Shown here in pieces: positions 54,198 through 61,308 of a stretch of 64,000 nucleotides of DNA. The position numbers and the translations under genes were made by a program. A model generated the notes under the pieces. It did no database searches, was not told the DNA's origin, and saw only the letters and a list, made by a program, of their open reading frames with translations. Origin of the DNA: Nocardioides plantarum (GTDB taxonomy: Bacteria; Actinomycetota; Actinomycetes; Propionibacteriales; Nocardioidaceae); the NCBI RefSeq assembly GCF_006346395.1, contig NZ_VDMS01000001.1, positions 1,736,001 through 1,800,000 of the forward strand, read 5' to 3'. Every line of letters starts with the position of its first letter. Position 1 is the first letter of the stretch.

Positions 54198-54590
54198 GTG
54201 AAGCTGAACGCGACGTTCGTTCTCACTCTTCTTGCTCCTGCCGCAGTGGCGGTGCCTGCGGTGATCGCTCTCCAAGCGCCCGCTGATGCCGCCGGTTGCG
54301 GGATCTTTGCGAACAAGCCCTACGCCAACGCTGCCTACACCGTGGTTCGTGGCAGCGGTGGCCGAAGCGGCTGCACCAACAACAAGCAGATCAAGATCGA
54401 CCTTCGTTGGGACCGGCCCTTCTCGCCCGACCCCTCGATCGGCTACAAGTCGGGCACGTACAAGAACGTCACACTGACCGCAGAAGGTGACTGCCTTGCC
54501 GGGACCCACGACTACTACGTCGAGGTGAGCGGCGACGCAGGACACACCTCAGGTTCACGGGCCAACATCTCGGCGAACGACGACTGCTAG
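54198..54590 (+). CDS. Small secreted cysteine-containing protein
   Basis: 130 residues from GTG 54198, with GAGGGG 9 nt upstream. Clear Sec signal peptide (KLNATFVLTLLAPAAVAVPA ... APADAAG), cleavage likely near residue 32. The mature part of about 98 residues has four cysteines (AGCGIF, SGCTNN, GDCLAG, final DDC), enough for two disulfides, and alternating beta-like segments. Streptomyces has similar unnamed secreted proteins. The ABC transporter genes follow on the same strand. Function unknown; a toxin or surface role is speculation. Confidence 0.72.
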   Translation: MKLNATFVLTLLAPAAVAVPAVIALQAPADAAGCGIFANKPYANAAYTVVRGSGGRSGCTNNKQIKIDLRWDRPFSPDPSIGYKSGTYKNVTLTAEGDCLAGTHDYYVEVSGDAGHTSGSRANISANDDC

Positions 54591-54630
54591 CAGTGACGCT
54601 TCTCCGCGCCCCACGTCAGCGCCCCCTGTC

Positions 54631-55401
54631 GTGAAGGCGCAAGAGCGACCCGGAGGACCCGCTCTGCGTCGTATCGAGGTCGAGAACGTCTCAGCACGCT
54701 ACGGGCAGGTCCGCGCTCTGGATTCCGTCACGTTCTCTGTCACTCCCGGCGTCTGCGCCCTCCTAGGTCCCAATGGTGCTGGAAAGACGACGCTCATGAG
54801 CTCCATCGTGGGGATCAAGACCCACGACGGTCGGATCGAGGTTGTCGAGGGTGGCCAGCGCGCTCAGATCCGCCCGACCGATGTCGGGTACCTGCCTCAA
54901 CGGTTCGACCTGGCCTCAGCCATGTGTTGCCACGAGACGGTCCAGTACGCCGCATGGTGCCAGGGCCGCAGTCCCCGGCAGGCACGTCAAGCGTCGGTGG
55001 ACGCGCTGGAGCGGGTGGGGCTCACCGACAAGGCACACGCGAAGGTCAAGACCTTGTCGGGCGGTCAACGACAACGGCTCGGGATCGCGTGCGCCATCGC
55101 TCATCGGCCTCCGATACTCCTGCTCGACGAGCCCACCGTGGGCCTTGATCCCACTCAGCGATATCGACTTCGCGAATACCTCACCGGAATTGCGGAGAAC
55201 ACGTGCGTCGTGGTGTCGACCCACTTGCTCGAAGACGTTCACGTGATGGCCGATCAGGTCGTGATCATCGATGGCGGCAAGATCATCTTCAACGACACCA
55301 AGGACGCGATGGTCGCGCACGGTGCGCAACACCAGCACGCAGGTGAGTCGACCCTGGAGGCGGCGTACCGCTCGCTCACGGACGGGAAGCCTCGACCGTG
55401 A
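54631..55401 (+). CDS. ABC transporter ATP-binding protein
   Basis: 256 residues from GTG 54631. Walker A GPNGAGKTTLMSSIVGI, Q-loop YLPQRFDLAS, signature LSGGQRQRLGIACAIAH, Walker B ILLLDEPTVGLDPT, H-loop STHLLEDV: an ABC-2-type exporter ATPase. GTGA overlap with a multi-helix membrane protein gene that is its probable permease. Codon usage is less G/C-rich at third positions than in the genes before 54 kb. Confidence 0.92.
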   Translation: MKAQERPGGPALRRIEVENVSARYGQVRALDSVTFSVTPGVCALLGPNGAGKTTLMSSIVGIKTHDGRIEVVEGGQRAQIRPTDVGYLPQRFDLASAMCCHETVQYAAWCQGRSPRQARQASVDALERVGLTDKAHAKVKTLSGGQRQRLGIACAIAHRPPILLLDEPTVGLDPTQRYRLREYLTGIAENTCVVVSTHLLEDVHVMADQVVIIDGGKIIFNDTKDAMVAHGAQHQHAGESTLEAAYRSLTDGKPRP

Positions 55402-56663
55402 TCTCGGCGTTCCCGCCCAATCGAGTCCGGATCGGACTCATCATGACCGTCGGGTCAGCCATGACCGCGCTCGTCCACTCCCACGGGCTCCTTCACTGGG
55501 CCTACGTCGACTCCGTCGCCATCGCAGCGGAGTACCGGCAGTCGTTGACGACCACCGGGATTCTCGCGTGCGCAATTGCGGCATGGTCCGCGGTCGCCGT
55601 CGCGAACCCGTCGTACGCCCATGTGCCGCCAGGCTCCGTACGACGGGGTCTGCCACTGGCACGGGCCAACGTCGCATACCTGGCCTGCTGCTCGTGCCTG
55701 GGGTTCTCGGTGGGGCTCGCACCCGTGACGGTCGTTGCAGCCTCCCGAAGCGACTACGGCGGGCCAAGCATCGTGGTGATCCTCAGTGGTCTCGCCACGC
55801 TGATCGCCTACGTTGCGGCGGGTTACCTCATCGGATGCCTGGCACCCGGATACCTCGGCACGCCACTGGCCATCGGGTTGGCGTACTCGATGCTGTTCTT
55901 CTCCACAGGCCTGCTGAGTCCCATCTTCGACTTCGACGTCCTCGCCGGTCTGGCAGTGCCGGTCCGGGTCTCGGTGATTCGCATCATCTTCTTCGGCGGG
56001 ACAACCATCGCTCTCGTCATCGCAGCCGGGTTGTGGTTGAAGATGCGATCGGGACAGAACCGGGCTCCCGCCGCCTTGTCCGTCACCGCGACCCTTGCGC
56101 CGTTCGTCGTGGTCCTCTACCTGTCCAATGGGTACTCAGGTCCGCGAGTGACAGCAGACGGAGCCCCTGCGGTCTGCGCTGAAGCCAGCGATGGGTCAGC
56201 AGTCTGCGTACACCCGGCGCGTGTGGATCTCCTGGACCGGCTGACAGCGTCGGTATCGGATCTCAAGCGAGTCGCCGGTCCCACCATCTGGCCGAGGTCG
56301 ACCGTCGTGGACGCAACAGTCAGGTCGGCTGCACCACCAGGGTCCGGAACCGCTGACCTGCTGCAGATCCAGGGCCGGGATGGTGGGTGGGTTGCCGCAG
56401 CGCAGTTCGACCTGGCCGCTCAGATCACTGGAGCTCAGGTATGCGGCATCACGGGGCCGATGGACCAGCAGGCGATGGACGTCAGCAGCGCTGCCGCCGC
56501 ATGGCTCCTGTCTGAAGTAGGTCAGAACACGGACGAGTTCTTGAACACGACCGGAGCCCGCGAGGAGTTCGAGATCCTCACATCGAAGAGCGAACCCGAT
56601 GCTCGTGCGCTGGTCGCACGACAGATCGGGGCGATCAGCCACTGTGCGGGTCGACCCTTCTGA
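55398..56663 (+). CDS. Multi-helix membrane protein with extracellular domain, probable ABC permease
   Basis: 421 residues from GTG 55398. About seven membrane helices up to residue 245, then a soluble C-terminal domain of about 170 residues with two Cys close together (AVCAEASDGSAVCVHPARVD) and two more later (VCGITGP, HCAGRPF), placed outside the membrane by topology. Not a textbook ABC2_membrane signature, but the 4-bp overlap with the ATPase makes it the likely permease or partner. Specific to this cluster. Confidence 0.7.
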   Translation: MISAFPPNRVRIGLIMTVGSAMTALVHSHGLLHWAYVDSVAIAAEYRQSLTTTGILACAIAAWSAVAVANPSYAHVPPGSVRRGLPLARANVAYLACCSCLGFSVGLAPVTVVAASRSDYGGPSIVVILSGLATLIAYVAAGYLIGCLAPGYLGTPLAIGLAYSMLFFSTGLLSPIFDFDVLAGLAVPVRVSVIRIIFFGGTTIALVIAAGLWLKMRSGQNRAPAALSVTATLAPFVVVLYLSNGYSGPRVTADGAPAVCAEASDGSAVCVHPARVDLLDRLTASVSDLKRVAGPTIWPRSTVVDATVRSAAPPGSGTADLLQIQGRDGGWVAAAQFDLAAQITGAQVCGITGPMDQQAMDVSSAAAAWLLSEVGQNTDEFLNTTGAREEFEILTSKSEPDARALVARQIGAISHCAGRPF

Positions 56664-56664
56664 C

Positions 56665-57279
56665 GTGAGCCTCGTCCTAGCAAGCATCAGAACCCGCTCG
56701 CCGCTCAAGATGGGCACATGGGTGACGTTGGTGGCGTTCTTGAGCATCGCAAGCGGCGAACGCGCTTACCTGTTTCGTGCCTCGGAGGGCCTCGAACCGC
56801 GTCCTGTGTCCGTCATCGAACTCGTGGTGACCTTGGGGGCCTGCTGCATCCCCGCCGTCGGACACCCACAGATGTGGTCCTGGGAACGTGTGCACTCACG
56901 GCCAGGCGTGCGGATGGTCGCCGCGTCGTGGGTACCCGGATGCATCGTGCTCGTCGGGCTGCTCCCTACGTTCCTCCGGGCTGCTCGCCCCGGATTGGAT
57001 GCCTCAGTCCCGACTACCGCACTCTGCAACGTGTTGATCTTTGGATCAGTAGCAGCTGTCGTCACCGTGTTCGTCAGCAGGCGAGCAGGATCCTCCGCTG
57101 CCATCGCCGGCTACGTGGTCGGGGTGGCAGTTCAGGCTCTTGACGTTGCACTCCCGGTGCCGGTGCGAACGACCGACGAGGGAACCTGGGCGGTCGTCGT
57201 CGCCTGCGCCGCCGTGATGACTGCGGCTGCGTTGATGATGGTCACCCTCGGTCGGACGCCCGGATCAGACGATGCGTGA
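56665..57279 (+). CDS. Six-helix membrane protein, second ABC partner
   Basis: 204 residues from GTG 56665, one base after the previous stop; GTG 56644 with a 20-bp overlap is possible. Helices at about 14-28, 46-62, 80-98, 112-128, 134-152 and 162-182. No recognisable family. Together with the preceding gene it could complete the membrane part of an ABC-2-type exporter. Confidence 0.65.
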   Translation: MSLVLASIRTRSPLKMGTWVTLVAFLSIASGERAYLFRASEGLEPRPVSVIELVVTLGACCIPAVGHPQMWSWERVHSRPGVRMVAASWVPGCIVLVGLLPTFLRAARPGLDASVPTTALCNVLIFGSVAAVVTVFVSRRAGSSAAIAGYVVGVAVQALDVALPVPVRTTDEGTWAVVVACAAVMTAAALMMVTLGRTPGSDDA

Positions 57280-57383
57280 CAGCAACGGTGACGAGGCCAA
57301 GGACCACCGACGCAGACACGCGGGTCCCTCACCAAGGCGCTCGACGCAGTTCTCGACCGCCGAACCACCTCGAGAACGTCGAA

Positions 57384-57415
57384 AACCCTGAGCATGCGCC
57401 CGCATGCCCAGGGTT
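57384..57415. terminator. Hairpin after the ABC cluster
   Basis: Arms 57384-57398 and 57401-57415 (aaccctg...gcatgcg / cgcatgc...cagggtt) with one mismatch and a 2-nt loop. On the minus strand it is followed by TTTT. Separates the ABC cluster from the Arr-like gene. Confidence 0.6.
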
Positions 57416-57550
57416 CCAAACGGTCACAACTGGCGGGCCGGACACTAAAGTCTCTGACCTGCACCGACGGCTGTCCATGATGTGGGATCCCCGGTGGGGC
57501 CTCACGGATCCCCCGGTTGGTCTCACCCACTCCGCGTGCAAACTGAAGTC

Positions 57551-57940
57551 GTGGCCTTTGATCCCGACCGTGAGTGGTCACGTGACGACGTGCCTGCGGG
57601 TCCGTACCTGCACGGCAGTCGCAAAAGGTACGAGCCAGGAGATCTCCTCCTGACGGACGTCGTCAGCACGATGCCGGGCGAAGAGGACGACAGGACCATG
57701 TGCTTTGCGACGGTCGTACAGGACGAAGCGCTCGACTGGGCCTATCGCAGAGGTATCCGACACGGCGGCGACGCGCTGTATGTCTACGAGGTGGACATGG
57801 AGGATCCGCAGGTCGACGTGAACGCTCATCGTCCGGGCTCGCTCGGGCCGATCACCTCGGTGATGAGCCCTCGGGGTCGGGTAGTACGGGTGGTGGCTGA
57901 GGTCGCGGTCTCGGCTTACCCTCACGCGTTCCTGGGCTAG
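57551..57940 (+). CDS. Arr-like ADP-ribosyltransferase domain protein
   Basis: 129 residues from GTG 57551 (GTG 57536 also possible). Lines up along its length with rifampin ADP-ribosyltransferase: GPYLHGSRKRYEPGDLL with His21 as the first NAD-binding residue, CFATVVQDEALDWAY, ALYVYEVDMEDPQVD with an Asp at the third position, and GPITSVMSPRGRVVRVVAEV. The second triad residue, Tyr in Arr (IYFSA), appears as Cys here (MCFAT), so activity or target may differ. It could modify a drug, a protein or nucleic acid. Located between an exporter and a defence-type cluster. Confidence 0.75.
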   Translation: MAFDPDREWSRDDVPAGPYLHGSRKRYEPGDLLLTDVVSTMPGEEDDRTMCFATVVQDEALDWAYRRGIRHGGDALYVYEVDMEDPQVDVNAHRPGSLGPITSVMSPRGRVVRVVAEVAVSAYPHAFLG

Positions 57941-58019
57941 TTGCTCCTAGCCACCGGCAGGCGACGGATTGGACTGGCTTGCTGAACGGGCGGGGAACGG
58001 GGCTGGGTCCGGTGCCTGG

Positions 58020-58805
58020 TCAAGCATCTCCGTTGACGACGTCGGCGATCTGGTCCGCGATCTCGTCGATGCTGTACTGGCCGGTGCTCATTGCGACCTT
58101 GTCTGCCAATGAGGGGCTGTAGGACGACACCTGGTCGGCTGTCAGGTCGTGCCAGATCGGCAATAGTGATTGCTGTCCTGCGACTGTCCGCGTGACGAGG
58201 CCGTCGAGTTCGTGGTTCGTCCATCCTTTCTTGAAGAAGGGCTCGGATAGGACGACGATGCCGAAGCGGCTGGATCGGATGCCTTCGTCGATCTTGCGGC
58301 GGAGGCTGTGCCCAATCCGCATCTCGGCTTCATCGAGCCACACGCTCACTCCGCGCGCTTTGAGTGCCTCGCGAAGGGGTCGTGCAACTGCGGCTTTGTC
58401 TTCGCTGGCGTGACTGATGAACACATCCCAGGTCTGTCCACCGAGTACGTCACCGGCGGGTTCGGCGGGCTCGTCGCGCAGTGACACGTCGGACGCCGGG
58501 TTCCGGCGGGTCTCTCGCGCCTCGGGAAGGAACCCACGCGGCGGTGGCTGAACCGCGACGCTGGCTGAGATGCGACCGCCCAAGCCGCCAAGGTCGATGG
58601 CGACCACCCAGTGACCCGTAGACGGCACGGAGATGGAGTGCGGAGATCGGGTGACTTTGCCTCCGTGGTAGCGGTACCGCCGTCCAGCCTTGTAGTTGCT
58701 GTAGTCGCTACGGCTCATCAATTGCACGTTGGCTTGGTTCTTGAGTGTGACGACGACGGTGGACCCCTTCTTGAGGTTGCCGAGGTCCTTATAAAGATGT
58801 TGCAT
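58020..58805 (-). CDS. DUF1883-TIR domain protein
   Basis: 261 residues from ATG 58805, with GAGAGGCGAAG upstream. Residues 1-90 are DUF1883 (MQHLYKDLGNLKKGSTVVVT ... HWVVAIDLGGLGGRISASV). After a linker, residues 125-258 are a TIR_2 domain: WDVFISHASEDKAAVARPLR, SVWLDEAEMRIGHSLRRKID, and FFKKGWTNHEL with Glu199 aligning to the catalytic Glu of TIR NADases. In defence systems such TIRs deplete NAD+ or make signalling nucleotides. DUF1883 may be the sensing part. Downstream end of the minus-strand cluster, 102 bp from the metallopeptidase gene. Confidence 0.9.
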   Translation of the reverse strand: MQHLYKDLGNLKKGSTVVVTLKNQANVQLMSRSDYSNYKAGRRYRYHGGKVTRSPHSISVPSTGHWVVAIDLGGLGGRISASVAVQPPPRGFLPEARETRRNPASDVSLRDEPAEPAGDVLGGQTWDVFISHASEDKAAVARPLREALKARGVSVWLDEAEMRIGHSLRRKIDEGIRSSRFGIVVLSEPFFKKGWTNHELDGLVTRTVAGQQSLLPIWHDLTADQVSSYSPSLADKVAMSTGQYSIDEIADQIADVVNGDA

Positions 58806-58906
58806 CGCACTTCGCCTCTCGCTGCAGGTACGTCGAGGCTAGAGAGCGCCACCGACACTGTCGCAACTTCACTAGCGAGCGGCCGAGTGCGGAGCGGTCC
58901 CGAGCC

Positions 58907-59980
58907 CTACCAGCATTCTTCGTGTTCGGTGCGACCGGCTCGTTGTTCGACGGCGCTGAGCGCCGTGAAGCAGCGCCCGCATGTGGTCGGCTGATCCGGT
59001 TCGCAGTCGCAGGCCGAGCAGTCTGGGCACTTCGACGCGTTGCAGGTGGGGCAACGGTCTAGGTCGGCCTTGATCTCGTACTCGATGCCGCAGGCCGGGG
59101 CGGGGCAGTCTCGTGTCTGTTTGGTCCACTGCTGGGTGCCGTAGCGGTGTTCCGGGGTGCCTACGACGAAGGCGTAGCCGCCGTCGTGGGCGATGTGGAG
59201 ATCGAGTCGAACGTCGTTTCGGGCTGACCCGCTGGTGTAGGCGATCCCGTGCGAGGTAACTCGGGTGGCGTTGCCGTTGGCTGCGAGTGCGTCGGCGAAC
59301 AGTTGCTCGATGTCGGGTTGGTGGCTGTCGCGTGGGGGCTGGAAGAGGTTGTCTCCGACCATCTGGCTGAATACGACGGTGCCGTCCTGGGCTGCGAGGC
59401 TGACGAAGAAGTCGTCTCGGTTGAACGTGCCGATGGCTGCGTGCCCTGCGGCGCTGGTGACGCGGACGATGGAGGCTTGGCGCGATGCCCGGACGGATTG
59501 ATGCAGTTCGGCCATTTGGCGTGCGGTGGGCACGGCGCTGATGCCGTCGAGGGCTGCGTCGGGGATGAGCGCGGTGGAGGCGAAGGCGTTGGCGATGGCT
59601 TCGGTGACGCGAAGCCGGAGAGCGTCAGGTTCGATGCGCCATTCGATGTCGGCCCAGGCTGGGTCGTTCTGTTGGAGGTGGTGGGCGTACTCGTGGAGCA
59701 GGGTGAAGTGGTCGCGTCCGTAGGTGCTTGCGCGGACGATGTGGATCGTCGGCGGCGAGGGCCTGTAGTGGCCGTAGACGGCGCATCCGTCGGTGGTTTC
59801 GTCGGAGTGCTCGATGGTCAGTGTGGGGTGCTGTTCAAGAGTCCCGTAGGGGTCGGCAGCGAGGGCTTGGAGGTTGACTCCCTCGTGGTGCTCTGCGAAG
59901 TCGCGTAGGTGCTGGACGACTGCGTCGACGTGGCCGGGACGCAGCCAGTCGTGGTGGCTGCGTACCTCAGGCAGTGCCAT
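58907..59980 (-). CDS. ImmA/IrrE-type metallopeptidase with C-terminal zinc ribbons
   Basis: 357 residues from ATG 59980 (MALPEVRSHHDWLRPGHVDA); GTG 59998 possible. HEYAHH (96-101) is the HExxH zinc site, with RVTEAIANAFASTALIP supplying the family's downstream acidic helix (TEAIANAFA). The last 70 residues hold many Cys pairs (CPAPACGIEYEI, CPTCNASKCPDCSACDCEPD, CGRC), two or three zinc ribbons. ImmA peptidases cleave a repressor partner to trigger a response. The HTH gene upstream overlaps it by 14 bp and is the likely partner. Confidence 0.88.
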   Translation of the reverse strand: MALPEVRSHHDWLRPGHVDAVVQHLRDFAEHHEGVNLQALAADPYGTLEQHPTLTIEHSDETTDGCAVYGHYRPSPPTIHIVRASTYGRDHFTLLHEYAHHLQQNDPAWADIEWRIEPDALRLRVTEAIANAFASTALIPDAALDGISAVPTARQMAELHQSVRASRQASIVRVTSAAGHAAIGTFNRDDFFVSLAAQDGTVVFSQMVGDNLFQPPRDSHQPDIEQLFADALAANGNATRVTSHGIAYTSGSARNDVRLDLHIAHDGGYAFVVGTPEHRYGTQQWTKQTRDCPAPACGIEYEIKADLDRCPTCNASKCPDCSACDCEPDQPTTCGRCFTALSAVEQRAGRTEHEECW

Positions 59981-60863
59981 CGCTGGCACGCAGGACACGT
60001 TCGATGGCTGCTCGCATGCGCGCGATGCGGTCGTTGGGCTGTGCAGCGCGAGCCGCCAGGGCGTACTCCTGCTGCGAGCGGCGACGTGCTGCTCGTTCGT
60101 CGATGCCCTTGGCTGCCATGACCTGGTCGAGGAGCGGTTTGAACTCGGGCTCGATCAGGGTCTGAGAGGCGTCATCTCGCGATGCCGATAGGAGTGCGCT
60201 GGGTTCGAGGTTCCACGCTGATGCGAGCCCTGCAATCTCAGCGTCGGTGGGGATCGCTTCTTGGCGGAGCAGAGCGCGGGCGCGCGGGACGTCGACGCCG
60301 AGGGTGTTCGTCATGAAGGGGATGCCTGCCCCTTGCTGCGCGATGACGTCGGCGGAGATGACGGCGTCTTGGGGCGCGTCGGTGGGCCACTCGTGGAAGC
60401 AAAGGCCCTGCATGTAAGCGAGGAGTCCTCGGAGGTGTTCGGGGTTGCCGTCGTCGTTGTAGTTGCCGTCCGCTACCGGCAGCGGCGACTCTTCACCGTC
60501 TTCGGCGTATCGGCGCAGGAGCCGCACGGTGGTCTCGGACAGGAGGCTGCCGAGGTTGCGGCGGAGTAGGTGCTTGCCGAGTCCGGTTTCGATGCCGGGC
60601 CAGATCGTGAGCGGCAGCCCGAGTGGAGTGACCTCGTGGACCACCGCTGGGGCGAAGGCTGGGTCGGTTGGCAGGGTCACCGGGCAAGCCAGGATGTAGT
60701 CGTCGATGACCTTGGTGATGACGACCATGGCTAGTGCGTCGCGGTTCCATGAGAGCAGCCAGAGGTCCCCGACTTTGAGGTCGGCGGCGTCGTCCTGGAC
60801 CCACCGCTGCTGTGCTTCGGCAGGCAGCGTGGCGGGGGCCTCGGAGAGGCTGAGGGTGGTCAT
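59967..60863 (-). CDS. HTH-type protein paired with the ImmA/IrrE peptidase
   Basis: 298 residues from ATG 60863, preferred because GAAGGA lies 9 nt upstream; ATG 60896 adds 11 residues. The N-terminal half (LKVGDLWLLSWNRDALAMVV) is beta-rich and unassigned. The C-terminal part has an XRE-like HTH: GVDVPRARALLRQEAIPTDA followed by EIAGLASAWNLEPSALL. Overlap with the peptidase gene and the family's habit of pairing suggest a repressor or antitoxin cleaved by ImmA. Its relation to the upstream methyltransferase is inferred from gene order. Confidence 0.68.
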   Translation of the reverse strand: MTTLSLSEAPATLPAEAQQRWVQDDAADLKVGDLWLLSWNRDALAMVVITKVIDDYILACPVTLPTDPAFAPAVVHEVTPLGLPLTIWPGIETGLGKHLLRRNLGSLLSETTVRLLRRYAEDGEESPLPVADGNYNDDGNPEHLRGLLAYMQGLCFHEWPTDAPQDAVISADVIAQQGAGIPFMTNTLGVDVPRARALLRQEAIPTDAEIAGLASAWNLEPSALLSASRDDASQTLIEPEFKPLLDQVMAAKGIDERAARRRSQQEYALAARAAQPNDRIARMRAAIERVLRASDGTA

Positions 60864-60915
60864 GTGTGGCAGTCCTTCGGGAAGCGAGTCGCTCATCGTA
60901 AGCGCCGGTTCGTTC

Positions 60916-61308
60916 TCATGAGTATTCGTCGTAGTAGGCCAACACCTTTATACGACTCTCCTCCGACAATTCGCCTTGGTAGGGGCACCGGGCCGGGTTC
61001 CCCAGGTGCTGGGTCTCGATGGTGTGCTTGAACCGCATCGAAAGCCAACCCGGCTTGTCGAAGGAGCAGTCCAGTTGCACCGGACTCGCTAGGTCTCCGG
61101 GTTTGTGGTCAGTCGTGGTGCGACCCAGAGTGATCCAGTAGTCCGGCGGTCCTGGCGGCGACTTGATGGCAACTACACGACGTTTGGCGTCGTGCGCGTC
61201 GCCGCCGATCATGATGTCTCGGTGGGCTTGGTAGACCGAACCTGGGCTGGGTGGGCCAGACGTTGCGGGGGCAGGACGGTCTTTGTTTCGGTTGCGTGCG
61301 GGGCTCAT
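60916..61308 (-). CDS. Small protein of unknown function between methyltransferase and HTH genes
   Basis: 130 residues from ATG 61308, overlapping the methyltransferase stop (ATGA). After a basic N-terminus (MSPARNRNKDRPAPATSG), residues 30-130 look like a compact beta-rich domain: KRRVVAIKSPPGPPDYWITL, LGRTTTDHKPGDLASPVQLD, CSFDKPGWLSMRFKHTIET. Beta pattern and size vaguely recall MazF/PemK-type toxins, but no motif confirms it. Translational coupling to the methyltransferase argues that it belongs to that system. Confidence 0.65.
   Translation of the reverse strand: MSPARNRNKDRPAPATSGPPSPGSVYQAHRDIMIGGDAHDAKRRVVAIKSPPGPPDYWITLGRTTTDHKPGDLASPVQLDCSFDKPGWLSMRFKHTIETQHLGNPARCPYQGELSEESRIKVLAYYDEYS

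Noticed and set aside
54198-56663. Lactococcin 972-type bacteriocin cluster
   Set aside because: The mature secreted protein lacks the family's conserved motifs and the membrane partner is too short and different in topology.
57280-57550. Short open frames between the ABC cluster and the Arr-like gene
   Set aside because: No ribosome site or domain; the region holds only the hairpin at 57384-57415.
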